DNA of 64,000 nucleotides from DASUNQ01 sp035536455 (GTDB lineage Bacteria; Acidobacteriota; Thermoanaerobaculia; Multivoradales; UBA5704), in assembly GCA_035536455.1 (NCBI GenBank), contig DATLOC010000041.1:248001-312000 (forward strand), given 5' to 3'. A program made the position numbers and the translations under genes. Every line of letters starts with the position of its first letter. The first letter of the stretch is position 1. Shown here piece after piece: positions 41,595 to 49,257 of the stretch. The notes under the pieces were generated by a model. It made no database searches, was not told the origin of the DNA, and was given only the letters and a program-made list of their open reading frames with translations.

Positions 41595-42641
41595 TTGGCG
41601 GTCGAGCCGCGCGCCAGCGCGGCCGACCTCGCCGAGCTCTCCGCCCGGTTCGAGCGCGAGGCCGACGCGGTCGGCGAGCGCGCCGCCTGGGAGGAGCTGC
41701 GCCTGCGCTGGGCGGGGCGCAAGCAGGGGCTCGTGCGCTCGCTCCTCGCCCGGCTGGGCGAGGTGCCGGCCGACGAGCGCCGCGACTTCGGCCAGGCGGT
41801 CAACAGGCTCAAGGAGCGGGTCGAAGAGCGCCTCGCCGAGCTCGACGAGCGCCTGACCGCCGGCGAGCGCGAGGCGGCGCGGCGGGCGGCGGCGATCGAC
41901 CTGACCCTGCCGGGCCGCCGGCCGGCCCTCGGCAGCCTCCACCCGGTGATCCGCGTGCAGCGCGAGATCGAGGCGATCTTCGCCGAGCTCGGCTACAGCG
42001 TCGCCGAGGGGCCGGAGGTCGAGGACGACTTCCACAACTTCGAGGCCCTCAACTTCCCGCCCGACCACCCGGCGCGCGACACGCAGGACACGTTCTTCCT
42101 GAAGAGCGGCCTGCTCCTGCGCACCCACACCTCGCCGGTGCAGATCCGCACCATGCTCTCGCGCAAGCCGCCGATCCGCGTCATCTGCCCGGGCCGCGTC
42201 TACCGCGCCGACAACGACCTCCGCCACTCGCCGATGTTCCACCAGGTCGAGGGGCTGGCGGTGGGGGAGGGGATCACCTTCGGGCACCTGAAGGGGACAC
42301 TCGAGGCGTTCTTGAAGCGCCTCTTCACCCCCGACACCGGCGTCCGCCTGCGCCCCAGCTTCTTCCCCTTCACCGAGCCGTCGGCGGAGGTGGACATCAC
42401 CTGCCCCTTCTGCCGCGGCGGCGGCTGCGATACCTGCTCGAAGACCGGCTGGATGGAGATCCTGGGCTCCGGCATGGTGGATCCGCGCGTCCTCGCCAAC
42501 TGCGGCATCGACCCCGAGGTCTACACCGGCTTCGCCTTCGGCCTGGGCCTCGACCGCGTAGCGATGATCCGCTACGGCATCCCCAACATCCGGGTGCTCT
42601 TCGAGAACGACGAGCGCCTGCTGCGGCAGGTCAGTGGCTGA
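41595..42641 (+). CDS. pheS: Phenylalanyl-tRNA synthetase alpha subunit
   Basis: 348 residues from a TTG start one base after the rplT stop. The N-terminal coiled coil (about 1-95) precedes the class II core: HPVIRVQREIEAIFAELGYS, GPEVEDDFHNFEALNFPPDH, RDTQDTFFL, HTSPVQIRTM and motif 3 GFAFGLGLDRVAMIRYGI. Four Cys in CPFCRGGGCDTCSKTGWMEI resemble a zinc knuckle found in a subset of PheS proteins. It overlaps pheT as TGATG, so the subunits are translationally coupled. Confidence 0.96.
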   Translation: MAVEPRASAADLAELSARFEREADAVGERAAWEELRLRWAGRKQGLVRSLLARLGEVPADERRDFGQAVNRLKERVEERLAELDERLTAGEREAARRAAAIDLTLPGRRPALGSLHPVIRVQREIEAIFAELGYSVAEGPEVEDDFHNFEALNFPPDHPARDTQDTFFLKSGLLLRTHTSPVQIRTMLSRKPPIRVICPGRVYRADNDLRHSPMFHQVEGLAVGEGITFGHLKGTLEAFLKRLFTPDTGVRLRPSFFPFTEPSAEVDITCPFCRGGGCDTCSKTGWMEILGSGMVDPRVLANCGIDPEVYTGFAFGLGLDRVAMIRYGIPNIRVLFENDERLLRQVSG

Positions 42642-44731
42642 TGCTCTTCTCGCGCGAGTGGCTCTCGGAGTACGTCGAGATCCCCGGCGGCGAGGAGGGG
42701 GCGCGCGAGCTGGCGCGGCGGCTGACCGGCGCCGGGCTCGCCGTCGAACAGCTCGCCGCCCGCGACGGCGACCTCCTCTTCGACGTCGACGTCACCACCA
42801 ACCGGGTGGACTGCATGTGCCACTTCGGCCTGGCGCGCGAGGTGGCGGTGGCGCTCGACGAGCCGCTGCGGCGGCCGCCGGCGGCGCCCGAGGAGTCGCC
42901 GGAGCCGGTCGCCGAGCTGGCGGCCCTCGAGGTCGAAGACCCCGAGGGGTGCCCGCGCTACGCCGCGCGCGTGGTGCGCGGCGTCGCCGTCGGGCCGAGC
43001 CCGGCGTGGCTGCGCCGGCGACTGGAGGCCATCGGCCAGCGCTCGATCAACAACGTGGTGGACGTCACCAACTACGTCCTCTGGGAGCTGGGCCAGCCGC
43101 TTCACGCCTTCGACCTCGACCGCCTCGCCGGCCGCCGCATCGTCGTCCGCCGCGCCCGCCGCGGCGAGCGGCTGACGACCCTCGACGACGTCGCCCGCGC
43201 CCTCGACCCCGACGTCCTGGTCATCGCCGACGCCGAGCGGCCGGTGGCCCTGGCCGGCGTCATGGGCGGCGCCGACAGCGAGGTCACCGGCGCGACCGCC
43301 GACGTGCTCCTCGAGAGCGCCCACTTCGACCGCCGGCGGGTGCGCGCCGCGAGCCGCCGCTTCGGCCTCCACACCGACGCCAGCCACCGCTTCGAGCGCG
43401 GCAGCGACCCCGAGGGGTGCCTCGACGCCGCCACCCGCGCCGCCGCGCTGATCGCCGAGGTCGCCGGCGGCGTCGTCGTCCACGGCGCCCTCGACGTGCG
43501 CTGGGCCGAGGCGCCGAGCTGGACGCCGCGCGGCTTCCTCGACTTGGCCCGCCTCCACGCCTTCGCCGGCGCCGACGTGCCGCGCTCCGACGTCAAGCGC
43601 TGGCTCAACGGCCTCGGCTTCCGCCTGCGCGCCCTCGACGACGCGGTCTGGGAGGTCACCATCCCCTCCTGGCGCTACTTCGACATGGAGCCGCGCAAGC
43701 CCGAGGAGGGCAAGGAGCCGAAGGTCTTCCCCGCCGACCTCTACGAGGAGGTCCTCCGCCACTACGGCTACGACCGCATCCCCTCGGACCTGCCGGCGGT
43801 CGGCGGGCCGGACGCCGCGGCCCCGCCGGAGGCGGCGCGCCGCCGGCGCCTGCGCGACCACTTGGCCGCCTGCGGCTACGCCGAGGCGATCGACCTGGCC
43901 TTCATCGATCCGCGCGAGGACGGCGCCTTCCCCAGCCTCCGCCCCGCCGCGCCGGCGCTGGAGCTGGCCAACCCGCTCTCCGAGCGGCTGTCGGTGCTCC
44001 GCCGCTCGCTCCTGCCGGGGCTCGTCGAGAGCGCCCGCTTCAACCAGCGGCGCGGGGCGGCGTCGGTCCAGCTCTTCGAGGTCGGCCGGGTCTTCTTCCC
44101 GCCCTCCGGCAACCGCGCCGAGCCGGCGCTGCCCGACGAGCCGGAGATGGTGGCGCTGGTCTGCGGCGGCCGCCGCGGCACCCCCTGGGACCGCGCCGGC
44201 GACCTCGACCTCTTCGACTTGAAGGGCGCGGTCGAGGGGCTGGCGGAGCTCGCCGGCGGGCGCCTGGAGGCGCGGCCGGCCGACCTGCCGGGCCTGGCGC
44301 GCGGCGTCGCCGCCGAGCTGGTGCTGCGCGGCGAGGTCGTCGGCTTCCTGGGGCAGGTGGCGGAGGAGGAGGGGTACCCCCTCTACGTCGCCGAGCTGGC
44401 CGTCGAGCCGCTGGTGGCCGGCGAGGCGCCGCTCGCGGTCGCGCCCCCCTCGCGCTTCCCCGGCATCGCCGCCGACTTCACCTTGACCCACCCGCTCACC
44501 GTCACCTGGGCGGAGCTGGAACGGGCGATCGGCCGCGCCGCCCCCCCCGACCTCGCCGCCTTCCAGCTCAAGGACCGCTACCGCGGCCCCGGCGTCCCGG
44601 AAGGCGCCGTCAACACGACGATCACCTTCGTCTACAATGCCCGCGACCGGTCCCTCACCCAGGACGAGGTCAACGAGCGCCAGGCGGCCCTGACCGCCGA
44701 GCTGGAGCGGCGCTTCGGCTGGCGAGGGTAG
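42641..44731 (+). CDS. pheT: Phenylalanyl-tRNA synthetase beta subunit, compact form without OB-fold domain
   Basis: 696 residues, about 100 shorter than E. coli PheT. The N-terminal WLSEYVEIPG ... GLAVEQLAAR passes directly into DLLFDVDVTTNRVDCMCHFG, so the EMAP-type OB tRNA-binding insertion between these elements is absent. The remaining domains are present: B3/B4 (RSINNVVDVTNYVLWELGQP, HAFDLDRLAG), B5, the catalytic-like core (NPLSERLSVLRRSLLPGL, LFEVGRVFF) and the C-terminal anticodon-binding domain (FPGIAADFTL, ending TAELERRFGWRG). No sign of frameshift. It forms the alpha2beta2 enzyme with PheS. Confidence 0.96.
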   Translation: MLFSREWLSEYVEIPGGEEGARELARRLTGAGLAVEQLAARDGDLLFDVDVTTNRVDCMCHFGLAREVAVALDEPLRRPPAAPEESPEPVAELAALEVEDPEGCPRYAARVVRGVAVGPSPAWLRRRLEAIGQRSINNVVDVTNYVLWELGQPLHAFDLDRLAGRRIVVRRARRGERLTTLDDVARALDPDVLVIADAERPVALAGVMGGADSEVTGATADVLLESAHFDRRRVRAASRRFGLHTDASHRFERGSDPEGCLDAATRAAALIAEVAGGVVVHGALDVRWAEAPSWTPRGFLDLARLHAFAGADVPRSDVKRWLNGLGFRLRALDDAVWEVTIPSWRYFDMEPRKPEEGKEPKVFPADLYEEVLRHYGYDRIPSDLPAVGGPDAAAPPEAARRRRLRDHLAACGYAEAIDLAFIDPREDGAFPSLRPAAPALELANPLSERLSVLRRSLLPGLVESARFNQRRGAASVQLFEVGRVFFPPSGNRAEPALPDEPEMVALVCGGRRGTPWDRAGDLDLFDLKGAVEGLAELAGGRLEARPADLPGLARGVAAELVLRGEVVGFLGQVAEEEGYPLYVAELAVEPLVAGEAPLAVAPPSRFPGIAADFTLTHPLTVTWAELERAIGRAAPPDLAAFQLKDRYRGPGVPEGAVNTTITFVYNARDRSLTQDEVNERQAALTAELERRFGWRG

Positions 44732-44789
44732 GCCCGGAGCTTGCAAACAGAGGCTTCGCTCAACCAACCGGCGATTGACTGGAGACTCC

Positions 44790-45359
44790 ATGGAAGACCT
44801 CAAGCCGCGATCGGGACACTTTCACGCCGTCCGCTTCTACGAGAACGAGAACGAGCTCTGCCGCATCGTCGCCGACTTCCTGAGCGCCGGGCTGGCGGCC
44901 GGCCAGCCGGCCATCGTCGTCGCCACCCCCAAGCACCGGAACGGGATCGCCAAGCGCTTCGACGAGATCGGCCTCGACATCGCCGAGCTGCAGCGCAGCG
45001 GCGAGCTGGTGCTGCGCGACGCGCGCGAGATGCTGGCCTTCTTCATGGTCGACGGCATGCCCGACTCCGGGCGCTTCAACACCGCCATGTCGCGCCTCAT
45101 CCAGCAGGCCTGCCGCGGCCGCGACGACCGCCCGGTCAGTGTCTACGGCGAGATGGTGGACGTCCTGTGGAAAGACGGCAACCAGCCGGGCGCCATGCGC
45201 CTCGAGCTGCTCTGGAACCAGCTCGCCGCCAGCCACGACTTCTCCCTCCTCTGCGGCTACGCCGTAGGCAGCTTCTACAAGGGCGCCAGCCGCGACGAGA
45301 TCTGCAGCCAGCACAGCCACGTGCTGTCGGACGCCGGTATCGCCACGGCCACGAACTAA
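44790..45359 (+). CDS. MEDS-domain sensor protein
   Basis: 189 residues from the ATG at 44790 with GGAG 5 nt upstream; TTG at 44775 is an alternative. The whole protein fits the MEDS domain (DcmR-type sensory domain): GHFHAVRFYENENELCRIVA, FLSAGLAAGQPAIVVATPKH, then FFMVDGMPDSGRFN and VSVYGEMVDVLWKDGN. MEDS proteins have a RecA-like fold and are thought to bind hydrocarbon or small-molecule signals, often next to histidine kinases. No kinase is linked here, so it may act as a stand-alone partner. Converges on the RES toxin gene with a 4-bp gap. Confidence 0.85.
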   Translation: MEDLKPRSGHFHAVRFYENENELCRIVADFLSAGLAAGQPAIVVATPKHRNGIAKRFDEIGLDIAELQRSGELVLRDAREMLAFFMVDGMPDSGRFNTAMSRLIQQACRGRDDRPVSVYGEMVDVLWKDGNQPGAMRLELLWNQLAASHDFSLLCGYAVGSFYKGASRDEICSQHSHVLSDAGIATATN

Positions 45360-45363
45360 CCTT

Positions 45364-46128
45364 CTAAGCCGCTGGCGCCGGCAGCACCCCCCCGACCTCG
45401 AACTGCTCCCGCGGGAAGCGGTGTGCCTGGTGCGCGAAGACGTCGCGCCGGGAGAACTCCACCGCTCCGCGCGTGGCCACGCAGTACCAGGTCCCCGGCG
45501 GCTCGGGGCGCCGGCTGGCGAACGCCCGCGCCGTGAAGAGGCCGAAGTTGGCGCCCCCCTCCAGGCTCCGGGCCGAGCGGTAGCGGAAGGCTTCGACCTC
45601 CGCGGCGCGCAGGTCGCGGCCGAGCTGCTGCGACGTCTCGTAGGAGACCGGCGAGGAGATCTCCGCTGCGAAGGCGGCGAAGGGCTCGCGCGTCAGGTCC
45701 ACTCCGCGCTCCGTCAGCACCCGGACGCGGAACGCCGACACGTCCCCCATCACCGGCTCCAGCGCGGCCCGGCTCCCCTCGAGGAAGAACAGCCGGTAGT
45801 AAGCAGCCTCGGCGAAGGCCGTCACCAGCTCCTCCGCGCCGTACCAGATGCCGCGCTCGGCGCGGGTGCCGAAGCGCGAGCCGTGGCGGAGAGGCGGGTA
45901 GCGGAAGGGCGTCAGCAGGAGGTAGTGGAGCCGCTGGAGCTCGGGCTCCGGCGGCAGCGGCGGCTTCGCCCGCTCGATCAGCTCCTCGAGGAGTTGCTGC
46001 TCGGCGTCCGAATCGACGAGCTTGCGGGTCGAGACGAGGTGCTGCGCCTCGACCACCCGCCAGGGGCGGGCCTCCAGCCTCCCGATCTCAGCCCTGGCCG
46101 CGCAACGCGTCCAGATAATCGGTGGCAC
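45364..46128 (-). CDS. RES-domain toxin (NAD+ phosphorylase family)
   Basis: 254 residues. Family landmarks: WRVVEAQHLVSTRKLVDSDA and EQQLLEELIERAKPPLP at the N-terminus, then the catalytic region YPPLRHGSRFGTRAERGIWY, GAEELVTAFAEAAYYR, and the Ser region SSPVSYETSQQLGRDL. Characterised RES toxins degrade NAD+ by phosphorolysis or hydrolysis and stop growth. The gene overlaps the 3' end of the Xre/MbcA antitoxin gene by 41 bp, the normal antitoxin-first order. Activity is inferred from family. Confidence 0.88.
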   Translation of the reverse strand: MPPIIWTRCAARAEIGRLEARPWRVVEAQHLVSTRKLVDSDAEQQLLEELIERAKPPLPPEPELQRLHYLLLTPFRYPPLRHGSRFGTRAERGIWYGAEELVTAFAEAAYYRLFFLEGSRAALEPVMGDVSAFRVRVLTERGVDLTREPFAAFAAEISSPVSYETSQQLGRDLRAAEVEAFRYRSARSLEGGANFGLFTARAFASRRPEPPGTWYCVATRGAVEFSRRDVFAHQAHRFPREQFEVGGVLPAPAA

Positions 46129-46465
46129 GGACCAGGCCCTGGGCCGTCTGGATGAGCTCGGCGGGCACGCCCGAGAGATGGTCGTTGTAGGCCCGCAGCC
46201 AGAGCCGGCTCTTCTCGGAGTCCCCGCCCAAGAGGGCGTCGAGGCTGCGGAAGACCCGCAGGAAGAGCAGCGCCAGCTCCCCCTCCTTGCTCGCCGGGTC
46301 GATGGTCCGCCGGCCGGTCGCGATCCGCGACAGCGACGAGGCGCTGACGCCGAGGACGGCGGCCAGCTCCCGGCCTGAGAAGCCGAGGAGATCGGCCGCG
46401 CGCTCGGTGGCCTTGGTCAGGACAGTAGAGGCGGAAGGCGAAGGCTCGGGCAGCGGAGAACGCAT
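46088..46465 (-). CDS. Xre/MbcA/ParS-type antitoxin
   Basis: 125 residues from the ATG at 46465. An Xre-like HTH (GFSGRELAAVLGVSASSLSR, then IATGRRTIDP) is followed by the toxin-binding MbcA/ParS C-terminal domain (LFLRVFRSLDALLGGD, then WLRAYNDHLSGVPAELIQTA). It should neutralise the RES toxin encoded downstream and repress the operon. A perfect TATAAT lies 10 bp upstream of the ATG with no Shine-Dalgarno between, so the mRNA is probably leaderless. The frame extends upstream to 46510, but the promoter would then lie inside the gene. Confidence 0.87.
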   Translation of the reverse strand: MRSPLPEPSPSASTVLTKATERAADLLGFSGRELAAVLGVSASSLSRIATGRRTIDPASKEGELALLFLRVFRSLDALLGGDSEKSRLWLRAYNDHLSGVPAELIQTAQGLVRATDYLDALRGQG

Positions 46466-46475
46466 TGCAGGTGAA

Positions 46476-46505
46476 ATTATACGCCCTTGCTGTGCCGATT
46501 GCCAA
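46476..46505 (-). promoter_or_regulatory. Promoter of the RES/Xre toxin-antitoxin operon
   Basis: On the minus strand TTGGCA (complement of 46500-46505, 5 of 6 to consensus), an 18-bp spacer and a perfect TATAAT (complement of 46476-46481). Predicted transcription start near 46469, only about four bases before the antitoxin ATG. Confidence 0.7.
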
Positions 46506-46673
46506 ATCACCGGCGCCCACCAGTTCGACGTTGCTGCTGCACACGCCGTGATGACCTTGACCCCTCAACCCGGCCGAGCCGACTCCGGTCGGGCGCTTTG
46601 CTGCTCCGGGAAAGTGGAGTGAGAGTCCGTCTGTATGTTTGTGGAAGTACTGCCGGCCCGTCGGAGGCTCATC

Positions 46674-47423
46674 ATGGTTGCACGCGCCCTCTTGCTCACC
46701 GTATTGCTCTTGGTCACTCTGGGATCGTCAGGACAGGCCCAAGGAGGAGCGCAGGCGCCCGCCGGCCCTGCCGCCACCGATACGACTGCGCCTCCGCCAG
46801 TGAGGACCGACTCCCCGGATCAGAAACCGGATCCAAAAGCAGACGAGGACTCGGGCTCCGCGAAAAAGCCCCCGGCTGTTCAGAACACTGTTCACAGGGA
46901 CCTCACAAGCTCGGAATTCTGGATGCAGCTGTTCTACGCCAGTCTCTTCGGCGCCTTTGGTGGGGTGATCTACGAACTCTTGCTCCTGAAAGGGGAATTC
47001 GAGCTTCCACACAAGAGCCTGCCGGCATCGGAGGGCACGAGGAGTTTCCTGTTCGATCTAGGGGTGCTGGCTCACGTAATCATGGGAGCGGGGGCGGCGA
47101 TCGCCGTGCTTTGGATCATCGAATTCAGCAGCGGCGCGAAGTTCGTTGCCGGATCGCTCATAGCGGGTGTTGCGAGCGTCGCCGTCTTCCGGTCGCTCGA
47201 GGAGCGCTTCCTGGCGGCGCTTGCGGTCAAGGAGAACGTCAAGCTGAAGGAGCAGAAGGCCGATGCCGTCAAGGATCTGGAGTTTCTCGAGGCGGAGGTC
47301 AGGAAGCTAGGGTCCCGGCGCCGCGTGGCCGAGTCGAGCGGGTCAGCATCTCTCGAGACCACGGACGTAGCGGCACTGACCTCGCGGATCGCAGAGACTC
47401 GCGGGAAACTGCTCCAGAACTGA
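46674..47423 (+). CDS. Membrane protein with coiled-coil C-terminus, unknown function
   Basis: 249 residues. The ATG at 46674 has GGAGG 6 nt upstream; an upstream ATG (46635) lacks one. A signal peptide or anchor (residues about 2-23) is followed by a Pro/Ala/Asp-rich linker, two transmembrane segments (about 86-105 and 129-150, with GVLAHVIMGAGAAIAVLW) and a coiled coil rich in Lys/Glu (about 175-249). Composition is less GC-rich than flanking core genes, suggesting an accessory gene. The family is not recognised. A strong terminator follows. Confidence 0.7.
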   Translation: MVARALLLTVLLLVTLGSSGQAQGGAQAPAGPAATDTTAPPPVRTDSPDQKPDPKADEDSGSAKKPPAVQNTVHRDLTSSEFWMQLFYASLFGAFGGVIYELLLLKGEFELPHKSLPASEGTRSFLFDLGVLAHVIMGAGAAIAVLWIIEFSSGAKFVAGSLIAGVASVAVFRSLEERFLAALAVKENVKLKEQKADAVKDLEFLEAEVRKLGSRRRVAESSGSASLETTDVAALTSRIAETRGKLLQN

Positions 47424-47468
47424 GGCTCGTCCAAGGCGAGCATCGAGAGGCCCCGATCCAAGCCCGAT

Positions 47469-47506
47469 GCGGCGGGCGTGGCGCAAGCGCGCCCGCCGCG
47501 CTTTTT
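47469..47506 (+). terminator. Rho-independent terminator
   Basis: Stem GCGGCGGGCG (47469-47478) pairs perfectly with CGCCCGCCGC (47490-47499), with an 11-nt loop that can extend the helix; TTTTT follows at 47502-47506. It ends the membrane-protein transcript before the convergent pyrD gene. Confidence 0.78.
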
Positions 47507-47520
47507 CTCCGACGCTCGCC

Positions 47521-48591
47521 CTAGGAGCGACTGATTCCGGCCCGCAGGTCGGCGCCCACCGCCTCCGCCACGCCCGCCAGTCCGTCCCGCTCCAGCAACT
47601 CCAGCAGCTCCTCGTTGATCCGCCGCACGACGCCGGGGCCGCGGTAGACGAGGGCGGTGTAGAGCTGGACGAGGGAGGCGCCGGCGCGGAGGCGGCGGTA
47701 GGCCTCGGCGCCGGAGTCGATGCCGCCGACGGAGATGAGGACCGCGCGGCCGGCGAGGCGCGGGGCGAGCGCGCGCAGCATTCGGTAGCTCTTCTCGCGC
47801 AGCACCCGGCCGGAGAGGCCGCCCCCTTCCTCGGCGCCAGCGAGGAGCGCGTACTCGGTCGTGGTGTTGGTGGCTACGATCCCGGCGGCGCTGGCGGCGA
47901 CGGCCGCCTCGGCCAGCGCCACCGCCGTCTCCTCCGCAAGGTCGGGGGACAGCTTGACCAGGACGGGCTTCTCGGTCACCTCCGCCGCGGCGGCCAGGAC
48001 CTCGCCGACGAAGGCCTCGTTCTGGAGGTCGCGCAGCCCGGGCGTGTTGGGGGAGGAGAGGTTGACGACCAGGTAGTCGGCGAGCGGCGCCAGGCCGCGC
48101 AGGAGCTTGCGGTAGTCGGCGAGGGCGTCGCGCGGCGGCGTGGTGCGCCCCTTGCCGACGTTGACGCCGACGGGCAGCGGGTAGGGGCGCTGGGCCGCGA
48201 GGCGCGCGGCGAGCGCCGCCATGCCGGCGTTGTTGAAGCCGAGCGCGTTCTGCAGGCTCTCGGCCTCGATGTGGCGGAAGAGGCGCGGGCGCGGGTTGCC
48301 GGCCTGGGGGTGCGGCGTCACGGTCCCGACCTCGACGAAGCCGAAGCCGAGAGCGGGCATCGCGCCGACGGCGCGTCCGTCCTTGTCGAAGCCGGCGGCG
48401 AGCCCCACCGGATTGGCGAAGCGCATCCCGAAGAGGTGCTGCGCGAGGCGCGGGTCGTCCACCAGGTGCCGCGCCGCCAGGCGCTCGCCGAGCGACGGCA
48501 GCGCCGCCACGGCCCGCAGCCCGCGCAGCGCCAGCTCGTGGCCGGCCTCCGGGTCGAGCCGGAAGAGCAGCCCCCTGAGCGGGTAGCTCAT
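47521..48591 (-). CDS. pyrD: Dihydroorotate dehydrogenase (quinone), class 2
   Basis: 356 residues. The class 2 N-terminal helix (MSYPLRGLLFRLDPEAGHEL) indicates membrane association and quinone use. The barrel shows NPVGLAAGFDKDG, FVEVGTVTPHPQAGNPRPRL, NALGFNNAGM, VGVNVGKGRTTP, the catalytic-Ser loop VVNLSSPNTPGLRDLQ and GGIDSGAEAYRRLRAGASLV for FMN phosphate. It oxidises dihydroorotate to orotate in pyrimidine synthesis. The ATG at 48591 fits homologues; another ATG lies 18 bp upstream. Divergent from zapA. Confidence 0.94.
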   Translation of the reverse strand: MSYPLRGLLFRLDPEAGHELALRGLRAVAALPSLGERLAARHLVDDPRLAQHLFGMRFANPVGLAAGFDKDGRAVGAMPALGFGFVEVGTVTPHPQAGNPRPRLFRHIEAESLQNALGFNNAGMAALAARLAAQRPYPLPVGVNVGKGRTTPPRDALADYRKLLRGLAPLADYLVVNLSSPNTPGLRDLQNEAFVGEVLAAAAEVTEKPVLVKLSPDLAEETAVALAEAAVAASAAGIVATNTTTEYALLAGAEEGGGLSGRVLREKSYRMLRALAPRLAGRAVLISVGGIDSGAEAYRRLRAGASLVQLYTALVYRGPGVVRRINEELLELLERDGLAGVAEAVGADLRAGISRS

Positions 48592-48657
48592 CGTGGTATC
48601 ATGTGCCAAGTCTCTGCCCTACAGTCACTTGGTGCGGGGACGGGAACCGACTCGGAC

Positions 48658-48981
48658 GTGAGCACAGAGACTCCCACGACCCTGGCGGTCGAGATCTTTG
48701 GCGCCACGTATCACGTGCGGGGCGGCGACGACAGCGGCGACCTCCAGGAGCTGGCCCGGGTCGTGGACGGCAGGATGCGCGAGCTCGCCTCGCACGCCTC
48801 CACCAGCGATCCGGCGCGGCTGGCCATTCTCGTGGCGCTCAACCTGGCCGACGAGCTGTCGCGCGCCCGTAGACAGCAGGAAGGGGAACGGGTCGAGATC
48901 AGGGAGAAGATGGCGGAGCTGGCCAAGGGGCTGGAAGCTGCCCTCGAGCGTGAAGGCCGCGGCGCCGCCGACTTGGGATAA
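48658..48981 (+). CDS. zapA: Cell division protein ZapA
   Basis: 107 residues from GTG 48658; an in-frame ATG at 48601 would add 19 residues without homology. The ZapA core is VEIFGATYHVRGGDDSGDLQ, ELARVVDGRMRELASHAS, then RLAILVALNLADELSRARRQ, followed by a coiled coil. ZapA bundles FtsZ filaments at the division septum. The probable 6S RNA gene follows directly, the zapA-ssrS order known from many bacteria. Confidence 0.85.
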   Translation: MSTETPTTLAVEIFGATYHVRGGDDSGDLQELARVVDGRMRELASHASTSDPARLAILVALNLADELSRARRQQEGERVEIREKMAELAKGLEAALEREGRGAADLG

Positions 48982-48989
48982 CATGAGCG

Positions 48990-49180
48990 AGTTTGCATCC
49001 CCTGTGTGGTTTGTGACGGGTTCAACGGTTTTAGAACCAACACGAATCACCCGGGAGTCTTTATCTACGGGACTGTGCCTGCCTCGCACCGACGAGGACG
49101 CTAATGGCTCGTAGAGCGGACACCCACCTGACGCGCAGGTTCTAACGCGACAGCCCCCACGGCTGCGCGGGGGATGCCTT
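48990..49180 (+). ncRNA. ssrS: Probable 6S RNA
   Basis: A roughly 190-nt non-coding stretch directly after zapA whose ends pair: GCATCCCC (48995-49002) with GGGGATGC (49170-49177). Inside are hairpins GGTTC...GAACC, CTCG...CGAG and CCTG...CAGG. The 3' arm (ACAGCCCCCACGGCTGCG, then GGGGGATGC) resembles the 3' closing stem of 6S RNAs. 6S RNA mimics an open promoter and sequesters housekeeping RNA polymerase in stationary phase. The call rests on synteny and folding by eye. Confidence 0.6.
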
Positions 49181-49257
49181 AACTCTCCTCTTCCGGGGAC
49201 CTCCCGATCCCGGCCGGGCCCCTCCTGTTCGTCGGAATCGAACAGGGGGATGATCCG

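Noticed and set aside
47467..48657. Long 5' extension of zapA antisense to pyrD
   Set aside because: The extension is the complement of pyrD; ZapA homology begins only after the GTG at 48658.
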